NCBI GenBank assembly: GCA_027924645.1
Contig: BSBN01001150.1
Location: 2,852,001 to 2,916,000, forward strand
Direction: 5' to 3'
Source of the DNA: Cunninghamia lanceolata
Taxonomy: Eukaryota > Streptophyta > Pinopsida > Cupressales > Cupressaceae
Length of the DNA: 64,000 nucleotides
Below the pieces are notes generated by a model that was given only the letters and a program-made list of their open reading frames with translations, was not told where the DNA came from and did no database searches. Shown piece by piece: positions 1 to 12,590 of this stretch. The stretch's first letter is position 1; the number at the start of each line of letters is the position of its first letter. Position numbers and translations under genes: made by a program.

Positions 1-1857
1 TAGGCCAAATGTTGATTTATAGTCACTACTTTTTTATTAACATATTCAAACTAGTAACCAAAATGTTGATATTTCTTTTCTTTTGTAATTTGGAGGCATG
101 TTTACATCAGATATTTAATCGAAGTTTGCACAATGTTTTGCTCAAGGCTTATTGACATTTATTTTAAGGATAGATGGCTAAACTATAAATATTTAATTTA
201 AAGATAGATGGCTAAACTATAAACTATAAATGGTTTAAGCTACTCTAGGTAACATGACAATAGATTTATATAGGTCATTGCTAGTGTACAATTTGTGGTA
301 TATGAGTTTATTTAATTTTGCAAGATGTAGTTTGAGATCAATTCAATTTTGAGTATCTAGGGAACATATCAAGCCAACCTTACATTGTCCAGACAAATGT
401 GTATGCCAATGGAAAGGGCGATAGAGAGCAAAGAGTCAATATCTAGTTTGACCCATCTAAAGACATCCACACATATTCAATGCAAAGTCAAAACATGCAC
501 TTTATATTGAACAAAATATAATCTCTATCCATAGTAGCCATTGATCGTGTTTGGTTTAATGTGCATACACAAACACCTTGCATCTACAAATTAGAAACAT
601 ACTGGACTAATTATGACACGATCTATATCATGTTTGAAATAATTGATCAAGATAAATCTAATTAGAGATGTTGCTTCATTTTCATTACACTATGGGACCA
701 TTGGTTTCTTTTTAAGTTACCTTGCACAAGGTGATACAAAAGAAATTACTTATAGCTAACTACAATTTTCATAACCAAATTAACACTATCATCACCTCCA
801 ATTCTAACCGCATTCACCTATCCATATTGTGTTGGTATGTATCATTTTTTTTTTAAGCATGTAGTAAAAGAATTACAAATTAGTGTTTAAAAATCGGCAC
901 AAGAAATGCACAATTAAAAACAACAGATTAACACTTTGGCAAATAATCAAAACAATGTCTTAAAATAATATGAAAGGATCAACTACTACATTTGCAACAT
1001 CCATAACACTACCATTGATATGACTACTAAAATACAAGTCAAATGATGTACTCCCATTCTTGAGAAATGAAATGTAAATGTAACTTATGACTAGTATATT
1101 TATATTTTAAAAAATATATCTACACTACGCCGAGAGATATCTTCCAATTTTTTTTTTTTGTTTTTTTGTTTTTATAAATTGTTGGTAGTTAGAATATTTA
1201 CATTTTGACTTAAAATATCAAAAACATATTTGAGAGTGGTGTGGCATTGCATTATGATCCTCTATCTTAATAATCTCATGCATATAAATCTTTTTTGTTT
1301 TGTTTTTTAGATTGGAATCTTATAAAATTACACAGAATCTTGGAATCTTTCAGCTCTTCAACTCCACCCTTGTTGTGATTGTAGAATGCCTCTCGACGTA
1401 ATTACTTATCTATGTTGATCTTAACTTAACAAGATATGTGTGGAGTCACATACAATTGATGATTTAGCATATCTCAATTGAAATTGGTTATGTTCGCCAC
1501 CCATAGACTTAACTTTTCCATTCATTTTTTATAGGAGAAAAGATGTTGATGTACACATGCAAAAAATGCTATCAATTGTAACTAGAAAATTAATTGCATT
1601 CCTCACAATTGATGAGGATGAAGACTCTTACAACCCAATACAATTTTATGCTAACGCGTTTTTGATATAATAGCTACTAAACTAATGTTAAAATCTACTA
1701 TGACTTGTTAAACACGTTTCTATTTTTTTTGTATTAAATATAGTTCAACTATTAAAATAAAATAAAAATTACATCAGATCATGTTATATGAGAACCACTG
1801 TCATTAGCCTTAATATACATCTATTCTGTAGTTGTTTCCCTATGTACAATGTGTTGG
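1..1857. other. AT-rich DNA without a gene
   Basis: No reading frame here resembles a known protein on either strand. There is a T-rich run at about 1147-1170. A stretch of about 65 bp at 747-815 resembles 10244-10312 (both begin with tagctaactacaattt and share the caattaacact and tcatcacct words), so part of this segment belongs to a dispersed repeat also present beyond the LINE. Confidence 0.6.
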
Positions 1858-4182
1858 TATTTATTTCCAAATCAGCAGAGGGTTTGCCAGTTCCAATGCA
1901 CAGGCAGATTCGGCCAACAAATACAGGAGGTTGCGTGAGCTGCCTCCCCTTCACTACTGGTTCTGCCACACCAAGGGGGGTATCCCTATAGCTAAAGATT
2001 TAACACTTTGACTCACCCAATGACATGAAGATTTAGCTTTGTGATAATAGGCAGAATACTCTAATGTATGGACCAAGATTTGAATGACAAATCACAAGTT
2101 TAGCAACACTCTTGGACATGTGTGTCTGGTTATGGATGAGAGTATGCAGGGGGTTCCTAATCATACTCCTACAACTAACAGGTTGAAATTATGGAATGGT
2201 TTGAAATTATGGTTTGGATGCAAGACAGGGGTTTTAGATCATAACTACTTCACAAGAACAGACCGATGCCTATCTCAGGGCAAGGAGTCAACTAGACGTA
2301 TACATAAGAATGGCTTGCAACTATCATTTGAGTTTCAAGGGGTTAGGACTGGTGTTTGCCTTACAAATACCACCTAAGGATAAGTATTCAACTATCTCTA
2401 CTTACAAATATCCCAGTTGACATACAATCTTCTCCATACTTAACCTAAAACGATTTAATCCACTCCTTGAATGGAAGTTAGAGATTAGGCATGTGATACA
2501 AAAATCTATACCCAAGAATCTGAGAAACCCTTAGCAACCAGATTCAAAAGAAGAAATTGCATGCAACAAATGGAGACAAACAGATAAATACATTCAACAA
2601 TGCATTTTCCATATATAATGACAAGAAACTGAACATATGTGCAAGATACACTCAGATGCAACTCATAAACTCCACAGAGATACAAAAAACAGGAAATGCT
2701 CTTTATTTCATTATTTTTCCCTCAAAATTGTCCAGGTCTTCAACAATCACAATGAGTAACACAGTTTGGCTTTTATACCAAGACTGTGTACCCAGCAAAA
2801 ATAATTACAAGGCAAAACAAAAATCTGCCAGATACAATGCATGAGAAATGGCACTCAGAAATATTCAATGCTGCGGAGAGACAAAGAGGAATGAGCAGGT
2901 GGAATCGGGATCTACACCGCCACTCAAGGATTTTCATCTTCAATCAGGTGGTTGACCTGTCAATTCCATCAATCATCCTCTGCAAGTTTGCCATTAATGC
3001 TCAGCTACTCGCAGCCATGCAATTTCGCTTGTCTATGAAGCTTTTCCCGCTCAAATTGGTGTAGACACACAGAAAGTCCTTCTTCGCGGGTTCAAAACAT
3101 GGTCGTCGATCTACTCCCATTGCTGAAATCGACAGCCCCAAAAATGCCCTGAAAATTGCCAACCAGTCAGATCGTGCCACTTAGGCACCTCATATTTTTA
3201 TCGTTGGCCTTCTTCCCTCTCATTTTTGCCTTTGTCACCCAGAGCACATACATTCGTCTTTGTATATGCAAGAGCATATACAACCGCCCCCTTTAGCTTT
3301 TTAAAACCATTGTATATGCATTCAACATATACATGCAATTGTTTCGGGACATGTGGCGGCAGTTGGTTGGTCCTTTGTCGCCATGCATTTTCCTTCGTCG
3401 TCCATCAGAATAACTCTTGAGGCATCCGCTGATGATAACTATCCCACTGATGACCTAATGCATATGCCCTTGCATATCGGGCCTTATACATTTCTTCTTT
3501 GTATATTTTGCTTGCACATTCGATTGTATATTTGGAATATACAATCCCAAACATACAAAGGCAGATTTCAAAATATTTCTCAAATACTATTAATTCTTTG
3601 GCTGCGTCCACCTTGTACCTATCCATTTGCATACTTCCTCCGATGCATGTGCAATCCGCAGGCCCCACCAAATGTATATTCTACTGCTTTGTATATTGTC
3701 GAATGTACAAGACCCCCTGCATTTTTTCATTGTATGTGCTGGCGATGAACCCTTGCACTGTTCACTTTGCATGTCGCGGGCCCCACCAAAATTTACATCG
3801 ACCCTTGTATCCTTTGCTCGCATGTGACCATTGTATATCCAAACATACATTCACCCCTGCATACAAACAACGAATCTTTCCTGGAATATGCCTGCAATGT
3901 ATCTTTTCTCTTGTACATAGCTGTTGTATGTCTGAACATACAAACCAAATATACATGCAACCTGATATACAAATAGGGAATATTCCCAAGAATCCGTGAA
4001 AGATTCCCCCTTTGTATATGCACTATCCTAAGCCTGATATGCATTCAGAAATGCATCTAACTGATTTTTTCAAAGGGTGATAGAGATTTCTGACCCGCCA
4101 ATGCATATTTCGACTTGCATGCATATACAAACAGCTTTGTATATACAAAGATACATGCACCTTAACTGATTTTTGCATTTTT
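1858..4182 (-). mobile_element. Diverged solo LTR of family T
   Basis: This segment aligns along its length with the two LTRs of element T (30874-33268 and 35714-38122). It shares the start around cagagggtttgccag, the middle block near 2230-2380, and the end rich in tgtatat/atatacaa words at 3230-4170. It has more substitutions and indels than those two copies have between themselves, so it is older. Both ends have drifted: similarity fades left of about 1867 and right of about 4180, and I see no target-site duplication. No internal region follows, so I call it a solo or truncated LTR. Orientation is taken from T, whose gag lies on the minus strand. Cysteine-rich frames at 3226-3999 come from the repeated motif and are not genes. 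Confidence 0.8.
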
Positions 4183-4369
4183 TACTACTGCAGAGGCCGA
4201 AAGACACAAAATTTTTGGATTTTTGAATTTTATGAAGGTGCCTATAGATTTAAGCACTAACACAATGCAACCTACATACAAAAAATATTATTTTTCTCTC
4301 TTTAGCTATATAACATAAACTACGGTGTTCTGTATCATCTAACCATGTTCCTTTATATATCCTATATTG

Positions 4370-4960
4370 TTAGCAAATATTGTTCTCCGTGTATGATTCC
4401 CATCCCCACCATCCAATGTGGGGTGCCACCACTATACCTTCTTCATGTGATCTTACTATTTTAATTCCAACTTCATTGCTTTCATTGATCTGACCTCTCT
4501 TTGCTTGCATTATTTTGTTATCATCCTTATTTGCCACTGTTACCTCATTGTATTTCTTGTGAAACTCCTTAAGTTCTTTGTGGAAGGTGGGGTTTTCAAT
4601 CTGGTTGTAAGTTTTTGTGTAACCATGATTCTCTTTATTCACTCTTGAATTGCCTTCATCATTCAGCGTCCGAACTTTGGCCTTTGATATTTCCATGGTA
4701 TCCTTTACCTGCACAGTAATATTGAAAATTTTGAGTCTTTTATTTAACTCAGTAAGTGACCTCTTAACCCCATTAAATTTCTCATCATTTCTTGTCTTCC
4801 ATAAAAACCATAAAATCTCAGTTGGAAGGGAAAGGCAAAACAAATTATGTTATTTATCTAACTTATTCACATATCCTGTAACTATTTCTAGCCACTTCTC
4901 ATATTTATTTACATCCCAATTAATCAGTCCAGCACAAAATAGATTCTAGATTTCTTTTGC
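4370..4960 (-). pseudogene. LINE ORF2 C-terminal region
   Basis: The minus-strand frame reads a segment with ILWFLWKTRNDEKFNG, typical of the region after the zinc-finger reverse-transcriptase domain (zf-RVT) in plant LINE polyproteins. It is followed by a charged tail ending at a stop at 4370. Just upstream, around 4960-4900, another stretch of the same protein (FFAKEI, then NLFCAGLINWDV) resembles the end of the zf-RVT module but is separated by stop codons. The charged tail has no further family I recognise. It is the last coding piece of the LINE. Confidence 0.65.
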
Positions 4961-5162
4961 AAAGAAACATTCAAAAAATATGTGTTTGATAGATTTAGGT
5001 TTTCTGTAGATAGAGCATAAATTAATGTCAGCATTGTTAAGTTTATAAGGTAGGCGTTGCAGAGTAAGCAGCCATCTAAAGAAAGCCTTTTTAGGCTTTA
5101 AAAACATTAGACTAGATCACTTTGAAACAATTCAGCCATTGTTTTCTTTCCAGGTTAACATT

Positions 5163-5849
5163 CTAGTTGTTATTAAGGTACTCAGGAATATTGTCATTGT
5201 TAGCTAACTCTTTATAAATACATTTAGCTTTAATATTGTACAAAGGAGTCCCATCAACCCATTTAAATCTTTTAAATTGTTTCTTATCTTGAATGCACTC
5301 AAGAGGAAATTGAAAGCCTTTACTAACATCTCTTAGAATAGTGTAAGCTCTCCAGTTAGACTGAGGTATGTTATATTTATGACTTAGGGAGGACCAGTCA
5401 ATGAGCTGCCCATTATGTAAGATATTATCAAAATATTGTATACTTTTTTGATTCCATTTCTTGGTAGAGCACCCCTGAAGCAAACCAAGGGGCTTCTCTT
5501 TATATTCCAGGTTCCACCATACGGACCTGTGCTCAAATATTTTCCTTTTGTTATCTTGAATGAAATGATAGTTGATTACCTTGTTCTTGACCATTTCCCA
5601 TACCATCCATAGACTTCTGAACACTATGGATCCTACAAGAGTTATAGCACACTTGCTGATGAGAATATCACAAATAGGTAGTGAGCCCCATTTATTTGAA
5701 TACTTGGGCACAACAAGCACAATATTATTTCTAACTAGCACTTTCCATGGCTCTTCCCCTTCTAGAGCTTTGACAATCCACTTCACTGTTAGGGCAATGC
5801 CATGTTTTTTCAGATCCTTAAGACCTAATCCCCCCTGACACTTGTCCAT
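5163..5849 (-). pseudogene. LINE ORF2 fragment after the RT domain
   Basis: A 228-residue minus-strand frame beginning near GGLGLKDLKKHGIALTVKW. This is the conserved block found after the RT palm and thumb in plant LINE ORF2 proteins, usually written GGLGIRDL followed by a description of wood-like W/K residues. It continues with SVWWNLEYKEKPLG and other aromatic-rich stretches. It lies directly downstream of the RT fragment and is separated from it by about 320 bp containing stops (for example the frame around 6060-5880). Function in the intact element: nucleic-acid binding during target-primed reverse transcription. Here it is a broken copy. Confidence 0.7.
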
Positions 5850-6172
5850 ACAACACTGGTTAATCCCATTTTACCGAATGTTTCTTCCTCTTACCTTTCC
5901 CATCTGACCACATAAAACATTTAATTTTTTTTTCTATATTTCATTCACTTGATAGCTGCTAAATAGCCAGACAGAGGCATAGTAAAGGCTATAAGAAGAC
6001 AAGATTTTTTTGGCATATCTGAATCCTACCACCTAGGGAAAGGAATTGCCTATTCCATCCATCCAACTTTTTTTATCAATCTTAGTCTTGATCCACATCC
6101 ACATCTCTTTTAATTTGGGACTAATAGCGAAGGGAATCCCCAGATATTTGATTTGTTTATTTGGGCCCCCCA

Positions 6173-7204
6173 CTAAAAGTCAATTTTGTTATACCACACT
6201 GGAGGTGTATTAGTCCATCCAAGCATGTTGGATTTGGAATTAGACACCTTTGCCCCATAGTCAAGATAGAAAAATTCAAGCTTCTTGATTAAATTTAACA
6301 CATTCTCTTCTTCAAGTTCCACAAATATTGCAGTATCATCTGCAAACTGAATATTAAGAAGATATCTCTTGTTAGGTAGTATTATACCTATAATTCTAGG
6401 AATAATTTCTGACTCCCTTAATACGTAATGGATAGCATCAGATGTAATTACAAATAACAAAGGAGCCAGAGGGAAACCTTGCCTTATTGATCTTTCTAGG
6501 ACAGATGTCTCAGAAAAGCTTCCATTTACATCAACTTGTGCCACTGCATCACACAATAAAGTATTAACCATCTTACAAAATTCATTAGGGAACCCAAATG
6601 CTTCCAAGGTCATTATTAAGAATTCCCATTCAACCCTATCATATGCTTTCTCAAAATTCAATAATAGCATAGCATAGGTTTGCTTGGAATAACTTGCCCA
6701 TTCCATACCCTCCCAGCTAGTAAGCAAAATTTCTAAAATATACCTTCCTTGGATAAAGCCAATTTGTGTATTATTTATAAACTTGGGAAGGATGTCAATC
6801 AACCTCAAAGCTATGATCTTGGCTAAGATTTTGTAGGAAATGTTCAATAGGGTGATAGGCCTCCGATTCTTCAACAACATTTTATCTCCTTCCTTTGGGA
6901 GCAATTTAATAATCTCTTTATTAATATTCTTACCCAATGAACCTCTAGTAAGTTCTTCTTTGTATACTTGAAGTAGATCCTCACATATCTAGTCAACATT
7001 AGTTTTATAGAACTCAATAGGGAGTCCATCATCCCTGGGTGATTTGTCATTATTTAATGTTAAAATGGATTTCCTAATCTCATCTTTAGTTGTCTCCATC
7101 TTAAGTCTATCCGTATCTTCTTCTGTGATCCTCCTTGGTAATATTTGTTTAATGCATGCCCTAGCCCTATTATTGTCCTCATTGTTTAGATTTTTATAGA
7201 ACAT
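6173..7204 (-). pseudogene. LINE reverse transcriptase (ORF2 part)
   Basis: Two minus-strand pieces (7204-6989 and 6937-6173) form a LINE RT domain. The first has LNNDKSPRDDGLPIEFYK, matching the KSPGPDG block (one substitution). The second has RPITLLNISYKILAKII, IGFIQGRYI, FEKAYDRVEWEFL, GFPLAPLLFVI and the catalytic FADD box in NIQFADDTAIFVELEEE. These are the RT blocks in their normal order. The D-D pair of FADD is intact, but a stop near 6988 separates the pieces and there is no continuous ORF2. This enzyme copies the LINE RNA at a nicked target. Best match: plant L1-like clade. Confidence 0.9.
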
Positions 7205-7438
7205 GAAGAATTATTTTTTGATATCCTCTTGGTTAGTGATGGTGTTACCTTCAACACAAATCTTACCAATCTGTTCCTTCACCCCTTTGTCCTTTATATA
7301 CCTAAAGAATTTTTTTATGCTTTTATCACCATTGTTAAGCCAGTTTAATTTAGCTCACTTTGAGCCCTTGAATTTTATGTCCTTGCAACTTCCTCAGGGA
7401 GTTTTTGGCTAGGGATAGTTCTAAACATAGGTTTTCAT

Positions 7439-8496
7439 TTAATTGAAAGGAAACTAGGTGTGTGGAAATCGCTTCCTACACTAATCTAATGAGGAGAGAT
7501 GAGTGCAAATTCTTTTTAACCTTTATAATTACAGAATGTTTAACACAACAATGGAGATATTGCAACAATACACAACACAAGAATGTAAGACAAAAGAAGA
7601 GAGAGACAAGATATAATGTGGGGAAAACCCTTATCGGGTGAAAAACCCCACACTCCAAAACCTGCACAATGTATTATCAAAACTGTAATGGTTTACAATA
7701 CACTTGCAATGCAAGCTCTCAGGAGTCTTCGACACTCGTATCTGGAGACAATCTGGCAGCATAACAGTACATGTCAGTCACATTCTACATCTCCTCTCAA
7801 AGCACCTGTTTATATAAAGAAGTTACACGGCAAAAATGAACCTATCTTGAGATGGGCGTCCAACATGGCCTCATGGCCCAAAACCCATGCCTAGGGACAC
7901 TTGTCTAGCACTGCAGGGTGTTCATGACACTTGTCATATCACCCCATCCCAAAGAAGTCATCTATTCCCAAGTTGGGCTATGACAGATACTCTTATGACT
8001 ATCATAGAATCCGTCATAACTGTCATATCTTACAGTTGTAAGAGAATCTATCATACACAGGCTAAAAATAGCATATTCTCTTACAACATGTCATAACCCT
8101 CCTTGGGGCACCCAAAGATGCCTTCTTCCAAGATGCCTTGTGACACATGTCTTCACCTGTCATAGAACATTCCATTTTTTACTCTTACGTGTCATAGATT
8201 TTGTCATAGGAATTTGTCATAACCATTTCGGTCAAGATTCACTTACACAATAATCAAGATGCCGAGACATGGCAGAAAACCTCTACCACACAAAGGGGAC
8301 GCCTATCTCCACATGGAGTGAGTTGACCGTCCTAGTCATCTTACAAGTGGAGTAACAACTCACCGTGCCACTTCACACTAAATGACAAAATAGGATGTGC
8401 AACAAAATTACAACATAGGCTAAATAAATAAATACATTTCAAATAATAAATATAAGGAATTACCAAGGTTGAGACACCTTAATTCCCAACATTAAT
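7439..8496 (-). mobile_element. Solo LTR (1048 bp) inserted in the LINE, with TSD ttaat
   Basis: The insert 7444-8491 begins TGAAAGG and ends CCCAACA, and is flanked on both sides by the 5-bp direct repeat ttaat (7439-7443 and 8492-8496). Read on the minus strand it starts TGTTGGGAATTAAGG, a start typical of plant copia-type LTRs. There is no internal region, PBS or coding sequence, so it is a solo LTR left by recombination. Dropping it and one target copy leaves the LINE linker continuous in one frame across the junction (LNPLNENL, then SLAKNSLRKLQ). The small frames inside it have no family signature. Confidence 0.85.
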
Positions 8497-8591
8497 GGGT
8501 TTAGCTATAAGTAGTGTTCAGCTTTTAACAATTTCTCTTTTAAAACATTTTCCTCTCTTCTCCTATCCATGGCTTGCTTCTTTCCTATGGT

Positions 8592-9516
8592 CTAGAATAT
8601 TACTTTCCAGCTTTTAACATTGATCTTCCATTTCTCATTTTCACTTAGATCCTTTAGCATCCACTTATTAATTTCTCTAAGTGTAAATATTGCTTCCCTG
8701 TAGTCATCATCCTCCAACAGCTTGGTGTCAAGAAACAAGCAATTTTCATTTTTGCTCCTGTTAGAGGGACCTCCTTCAACTATAATGTTTTCCCTAATAG
8801 GGTGGTGATCAGACAACGTCTAAGGGCAGACCCTAACCTTACCACCATCCAAACTAGGTTCAAAGCTAAAATAATATCTATTTGCATAGAACTGGTCCAG
8901 TTTGCAATATATTCTTCTTCCCCTTTATGTGCATTACACCATGTGAACTAGATTGTGAAGTTGTCTTTCTCTAGTCCTTCAATAGGATCAAACAAATTAA
9001 GTTTATCTTTCATTCTTTTCCAGAAGTGCTTTTCATTTCCCTTCCAATCCATGTTGATATCTCCACTTTTGTCCTCCTTATGTTCAATCATGTTAAAATC
9101 CCCTCCCAATATGTAGGGAAACTCATGTAAGTTGCACATCCATTTCCATAGACTAATCCTATCTCTGGAGTCATTGGGAGCATAAACGAAACATATTCCA
9201 AATCTTAGCTCCCATTTCTCAATCTTAACCCATGCTAGCCTATTACAAGGTGATGCACCATATGCAGTCACATGTTGAGCCCAAACTTTAGAAAGCAAGA
9301 TTGCAGCCCCCTACCTTTCTCATGGTCGGTAACAAAATGAGATGAGTCTTTCCATATGCACTTGAGGTTTGTTTCCAGCATAAATTTAGTGGCTTTGATT
9401 TCTTGTAACAGGACGACATCTTTATTCTTTTCCATGTTTACAAATCTCCTAACAATATGTTTTCTGTCAGGGGACTCAAGTCCCCTGACATTCCATGAGA
9501 TGCATTTAAGACTCAT
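8592..9516 (-). pseudogene. LINE apurinic-type endonuclease (ORF2 N-terminus)
   Basis: Three minus-strand pieces give the exonuclease-endonuclease-phosphatase domain that starts plant LINE ORF2. The N-terminal piece opens MSLKCISWNVRGLESPDRK and has VVLLQEIKAT (the catalytic-glutamate block). The middle piece has FVYAPNDSRDR and ILGGDFNMI (the GDFN metal-site block). The last has MSDHHPI (the SDH catalytic-histidine block). In an intact element this endonuclease nicks the target DNA to prime reverse transcription. Frame breaks between the pieces (near 9280 and 8940-8820) make it a pseudogene. The start at 9516 follows the ORF1 stop closely, as expected for ORF2. Confidence 0.9.
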
Positions 9517-10201
9517 GACAACCCTGTGTTGGTACTACCTCTACAAGTACTACCTCTGCATTGTTCCTAAAGCTATTGTAGCATCTAGGAAGCTTATCCT
9601 CTGACTCCATTCTTTTAGAGTTAGGTTCTGCAATCACTAGACTAGTTTTCTTCCTTTTAATCTTCTTGGTGAAATTAAGAATACCCTTACCAGATGTAGT
9701 AACTCTTCCTTTCTTTCTACCTCTAGGAGCATGGGGGTGCAACAAGAAGGAGACAACTGCCTATCAATGACCTCTTCATTAGCCAGTGAGCTTAAACCTT
9801 CAGCAAGATCCTTAGCAGGGAATGCTACCAATTGATCCCCTTCTCTAAGAATACTATCCTCCTTACCTTTCCGAATCTTACTTGTGTTGGGGATAAGTTC
9901 GACTCTTCCTCCATTGTATATTCAGCCCAAGGACCCCTTTGTCCCCAGGGCTGAACAAAGACAATGAATAAGTCTACAGTTTACTCCCTCTAGTTTTAGC
10001 ATTAGTGGAATAAAAGGCATCAATAACTTGGATTTCCACATCTCCCTCCTTATCCACTTGAGGGGGATGGGGAATGCCCACTCTACTTATGTCAAATGTC
10101 AAACATATTATTTCTTTGTTATTTTGGTTTTTAAACACATTTCTATTGCCTATTCTAGCCATAATTATATTTGTTTGTCTACACTTCCTTCCACATTCCA
10201 A
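9506..10201 (-). pseudogene. LINE ORF1 C-terminal part
   Basis: Overlapping minus-strand frames (10201-9974, 9831-9637 and 9745-9506) read as one protein interrupted by frameshifts. It includes QRGPWAEYTMEEE near 9935, then a basic stretch GRKKGRVTTSGKGILNFTKK. It ends just upstream of the ORF2 start. A tail of this kind (PWG.WM, then a lysine/arginine-rich region) is usual for ORF1, the RNA-binding protein of plant LINEs. The zinc knuckle normally present further upstream is not visible, so the 5' part is missing or too diverged. Confidence 0.6.
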
Positions 10202-10240
10202 AATACAAAAAAATGCACAATAATAACAATGTTGTTGGGA

Positions 10241-12239
10241 AAATATAGCTAACTACAATTTACACAACTCAATTAACACTGTCATCACCTTTGAACCCAA
10301 TTACATTCATTGAATCACTAGCAAGAATTGGACACAATGCTTCTCTTATTTTATCATGTTTCTAGTATCACTAATTCTCAGATATCAATCATGATCTCTA
10401 TATCTCTCATTCATCTGAGTCAATTTCATAGCATTGTAGATTTGAACCTCAAATTTTTAAAATTTAAACTTAAACCTTGTCGACATTTTCACTAGTTGTT
10501 ATGAGGTGACCTAGTGCACATTTGTGTGTTATGTTATTGTATTTAAGGACATTTCTTACTCATTTACAAATCACCTAAGAATCGTTAGAAGAGAATTCAT
10601 ACAAGAGCATCATAATTATATCATTATCTTGCATCATCATCTTAGGCATATTTTATAATTGCTTATTGTCTTTAATCTTGGTTTGTTGTTAAATTGGTCT
10701 GCCTAGGGGATTGACTGAGGAGAACTTGACCCTCACTTAGCAAGTTCATAAATGATGTCTATAGACACCACCCCACTTCAATCATAGGTATAATGGGTTG
10801 AGATGAATTTGTTACATTCATTCATTCCCTACTAATTCACTTTTTGGAAGTCCAAGTTTAGTTGAACACACTAGATAAGTCCCACAGGCACTAATCTGAA
10901 CTAGAACAAAACATAGTCAATTTACAAATTTTGAGGCATTTGTTTGATCAAGGCCCTAATTTTTAGCACATTGGTGAATCAATTTTTGGTATCTTTAATA
11001 GAGTATTCCACCATTGAGATTTGTGGTAGTATCACTTTTAATTTTTTTAAATTTTTTAAATTTAATTATGCATTTATTATTCTAGTCCCATCTCTAAATC
11101 CTATGGTTCATTGTTTATTATTATTTTCTAATTAATCTACCCTAGGAATTTATGTGAGATGTCATTTATTCCCTTACATAAAATGGCAAATTTGACATTC
11201 TTTTCCCCTAGGATTTCATCCTTAGGGTTTATTCCTTCTTCATTATGATTTTAGATTTAATGTTTTTGATTGTATACCTTTCATCTTAGATTTGATTAGG
11301 GTTTGGATCTACCCTTTAGTTGTGCTTAATTATTATTCTATTGCTTAGGGTTTAATCCTTCATTGTTGGTATCTATCTGATTCTCACCCACCCACCCTTT
11401 CATTGTACCTTATTGTTAGATCACTTATCATGGATCCTTATGTATCTCTATGTTGGGATTACCTTCATGCATGCATTAAGGAGTGTAAGGTGTTCTCATG
11501 CTTCATTCATCATATCTTTTGATCCTTAATGATATTGCATCCTTGTTTCATAGTGATGATGCTTCATGTCCCATGGGTGAGTTATTTCCATGCATATCTA
11601 CCATCTCCTCTTTCATGGACTTTGTAATACTTTCCCATGCATTCTAAAGGATTTTACTTCCATTGCATACTCAATTCATGGTGATTATTCCTCTTGTGTG
11701 ATGGATAATGATGAGGTAGTTCTACATTCTAATGACACATCTTCCTTCATGTGATGATGATATATCTTGTGAGCATATCTATTATATCTCTCATGCTACC
11801 TTTACTTGTTCACTCATGGATTCTCCTAATCATGTCTCTCTTGCGTCATCTTGTCTCGAGGATCTTGGTCATGTTGATTAACCTACACCTTTGCTTGTGC
11901 TTACTAGTCCCTTTTCCCTTTCTTGTAGCTCTTGGTCTATTGATGACATGTGTAGTGAGGAGTATAGTATTAGTTCTTTATCTTCCCATAATGAGGTTGA
12001 CCCTTTGATTTACGATGATTCAACTTATGATGTGCATTCTTTTAACACACTTGTGATAAATTCATTTAGTGCTAATAAAGATGCATGTTAAATATTTTTT
12101 AGCATCATATCATGCTTACATACACAATGATTCTACATTGATGACTGAATTTAGTGATACCTTGGTTGATAGATCTAAACAATGGTTTAATTCATGTCAT
12201 GCTTGTGTGTGAGTCCTGATAAGAATGTTTTTAGAGGTA
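10241..12239. other. AT-rich DNA without a recognisable gene
   Basis: I see no confident gene. 10244-10312 resembles 747-815 (see the first entry). On the plus strand, frames around 11709-12091 read serine- and aspartate-rich peptide (for example SIDDMCSEEYSISSLSSHNE) with several stops. This may be a decayed low-complexity part of a retrotransposon protein, but I cannot assign it. H's integrase would be expected left of 12240, yet I found no zinc-finger or DDE block here, so H is probably truncated. Confidence 0.45.
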
Positions 12240-12590
12240 TTACAGGGAAAATAATCGGTGTCTAAGTAGCCAGGGATATCAATATACCACTCTTCCGCAT
12301 CAATAGAAATACATAAGAGAGAAAGATAATGGGTATGATTAATGGTTGGTTTAGTAATATTGTTCATGGGAATAAAGTCTCCATTGTCATTGGTGAATGA
12401 AAATAATGAGGTTGCACTAGCTATTGCATCAGCATGTCAATTATCTTTGCAAGGAATGGCATTGATGGAGTAAGATTGGATGGTGTTGATAAGAGAAAGA
12501 GACAAGTCATGGTAGGTTGAAAGGGAATCTTCTTTTATTTTATGTCCCAATGATTTGGCAAACTACTACTTGAGAGTCACCAGGACTATA
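12240..12590 (-). pseudogene. H second RNase H, C-terminal half
   Basis: The minus strand reads GDSQVVVCQIIG near 12565-12530, then INAIPCKDN followed by a stop and HADAIASATSLFSP near 12460-12400. These are the third and fourth motifs of the extra RNase H domain of Tat-type Ty3/gypsy elements (GDSQLVV and the N-x-x-ADALA box). One stop replaces what is normally tryptophan before HADA. The first half of the domain lies at 14808-14625, beyond the solo LTR Z, and the two halves share the insertion duplication gagag. The fragment fades near 12240. Confidence 0.75.

Larger units (their letters stand above)
4300..10240 (-). mobile_element. LINE retrotransposon, degenerate, split by a solo LTR
   Basis: A minus-strand non-LTR retrotransposon read right to left: ORF1 tail (about 10201-9506), ORF2 endonuclease (9516-8592), linker, reverse transcriptase (7204-6173), and the zinc-finger and C-terminal region (5849-4370). 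This is the usual plant L1-type order. Stops and frameshifts break ORF2 into pieces, so it cannot be active. A solo LTR sits at 7444-8491; removing it with one target copy joins the linker in frame. The outer ends are approximate: no clear poly(A) tail or target duplication is seen near 4260-4370, and the 5' end fades near 10240. It abuts the solo LTR on the left. Confidence 0.85.

Noticed and set aside
1858..1991. Small frames on both strands at the start of the solo LTR
   Set aside because: The same sequence lies at the start of both T LTRs (30890-31010 and 35730-35850) with different stops; it is LTR DNA.
3226..3999. Overlapping cysteine-rich reading frames on both strands (also at 32287-33183 and 37140-38037)
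   Set aside because: They follow the palindromic tgtatat/atatacaa words of the family T LTR, occur in all frames, and are not preserved between the three copies.
11751..12091. Possible plus-strand gene with leucine/serine-rich peptide
   Set aside because: Two overlapping frames, several stops and no recognised motif; too weak for a gene call.
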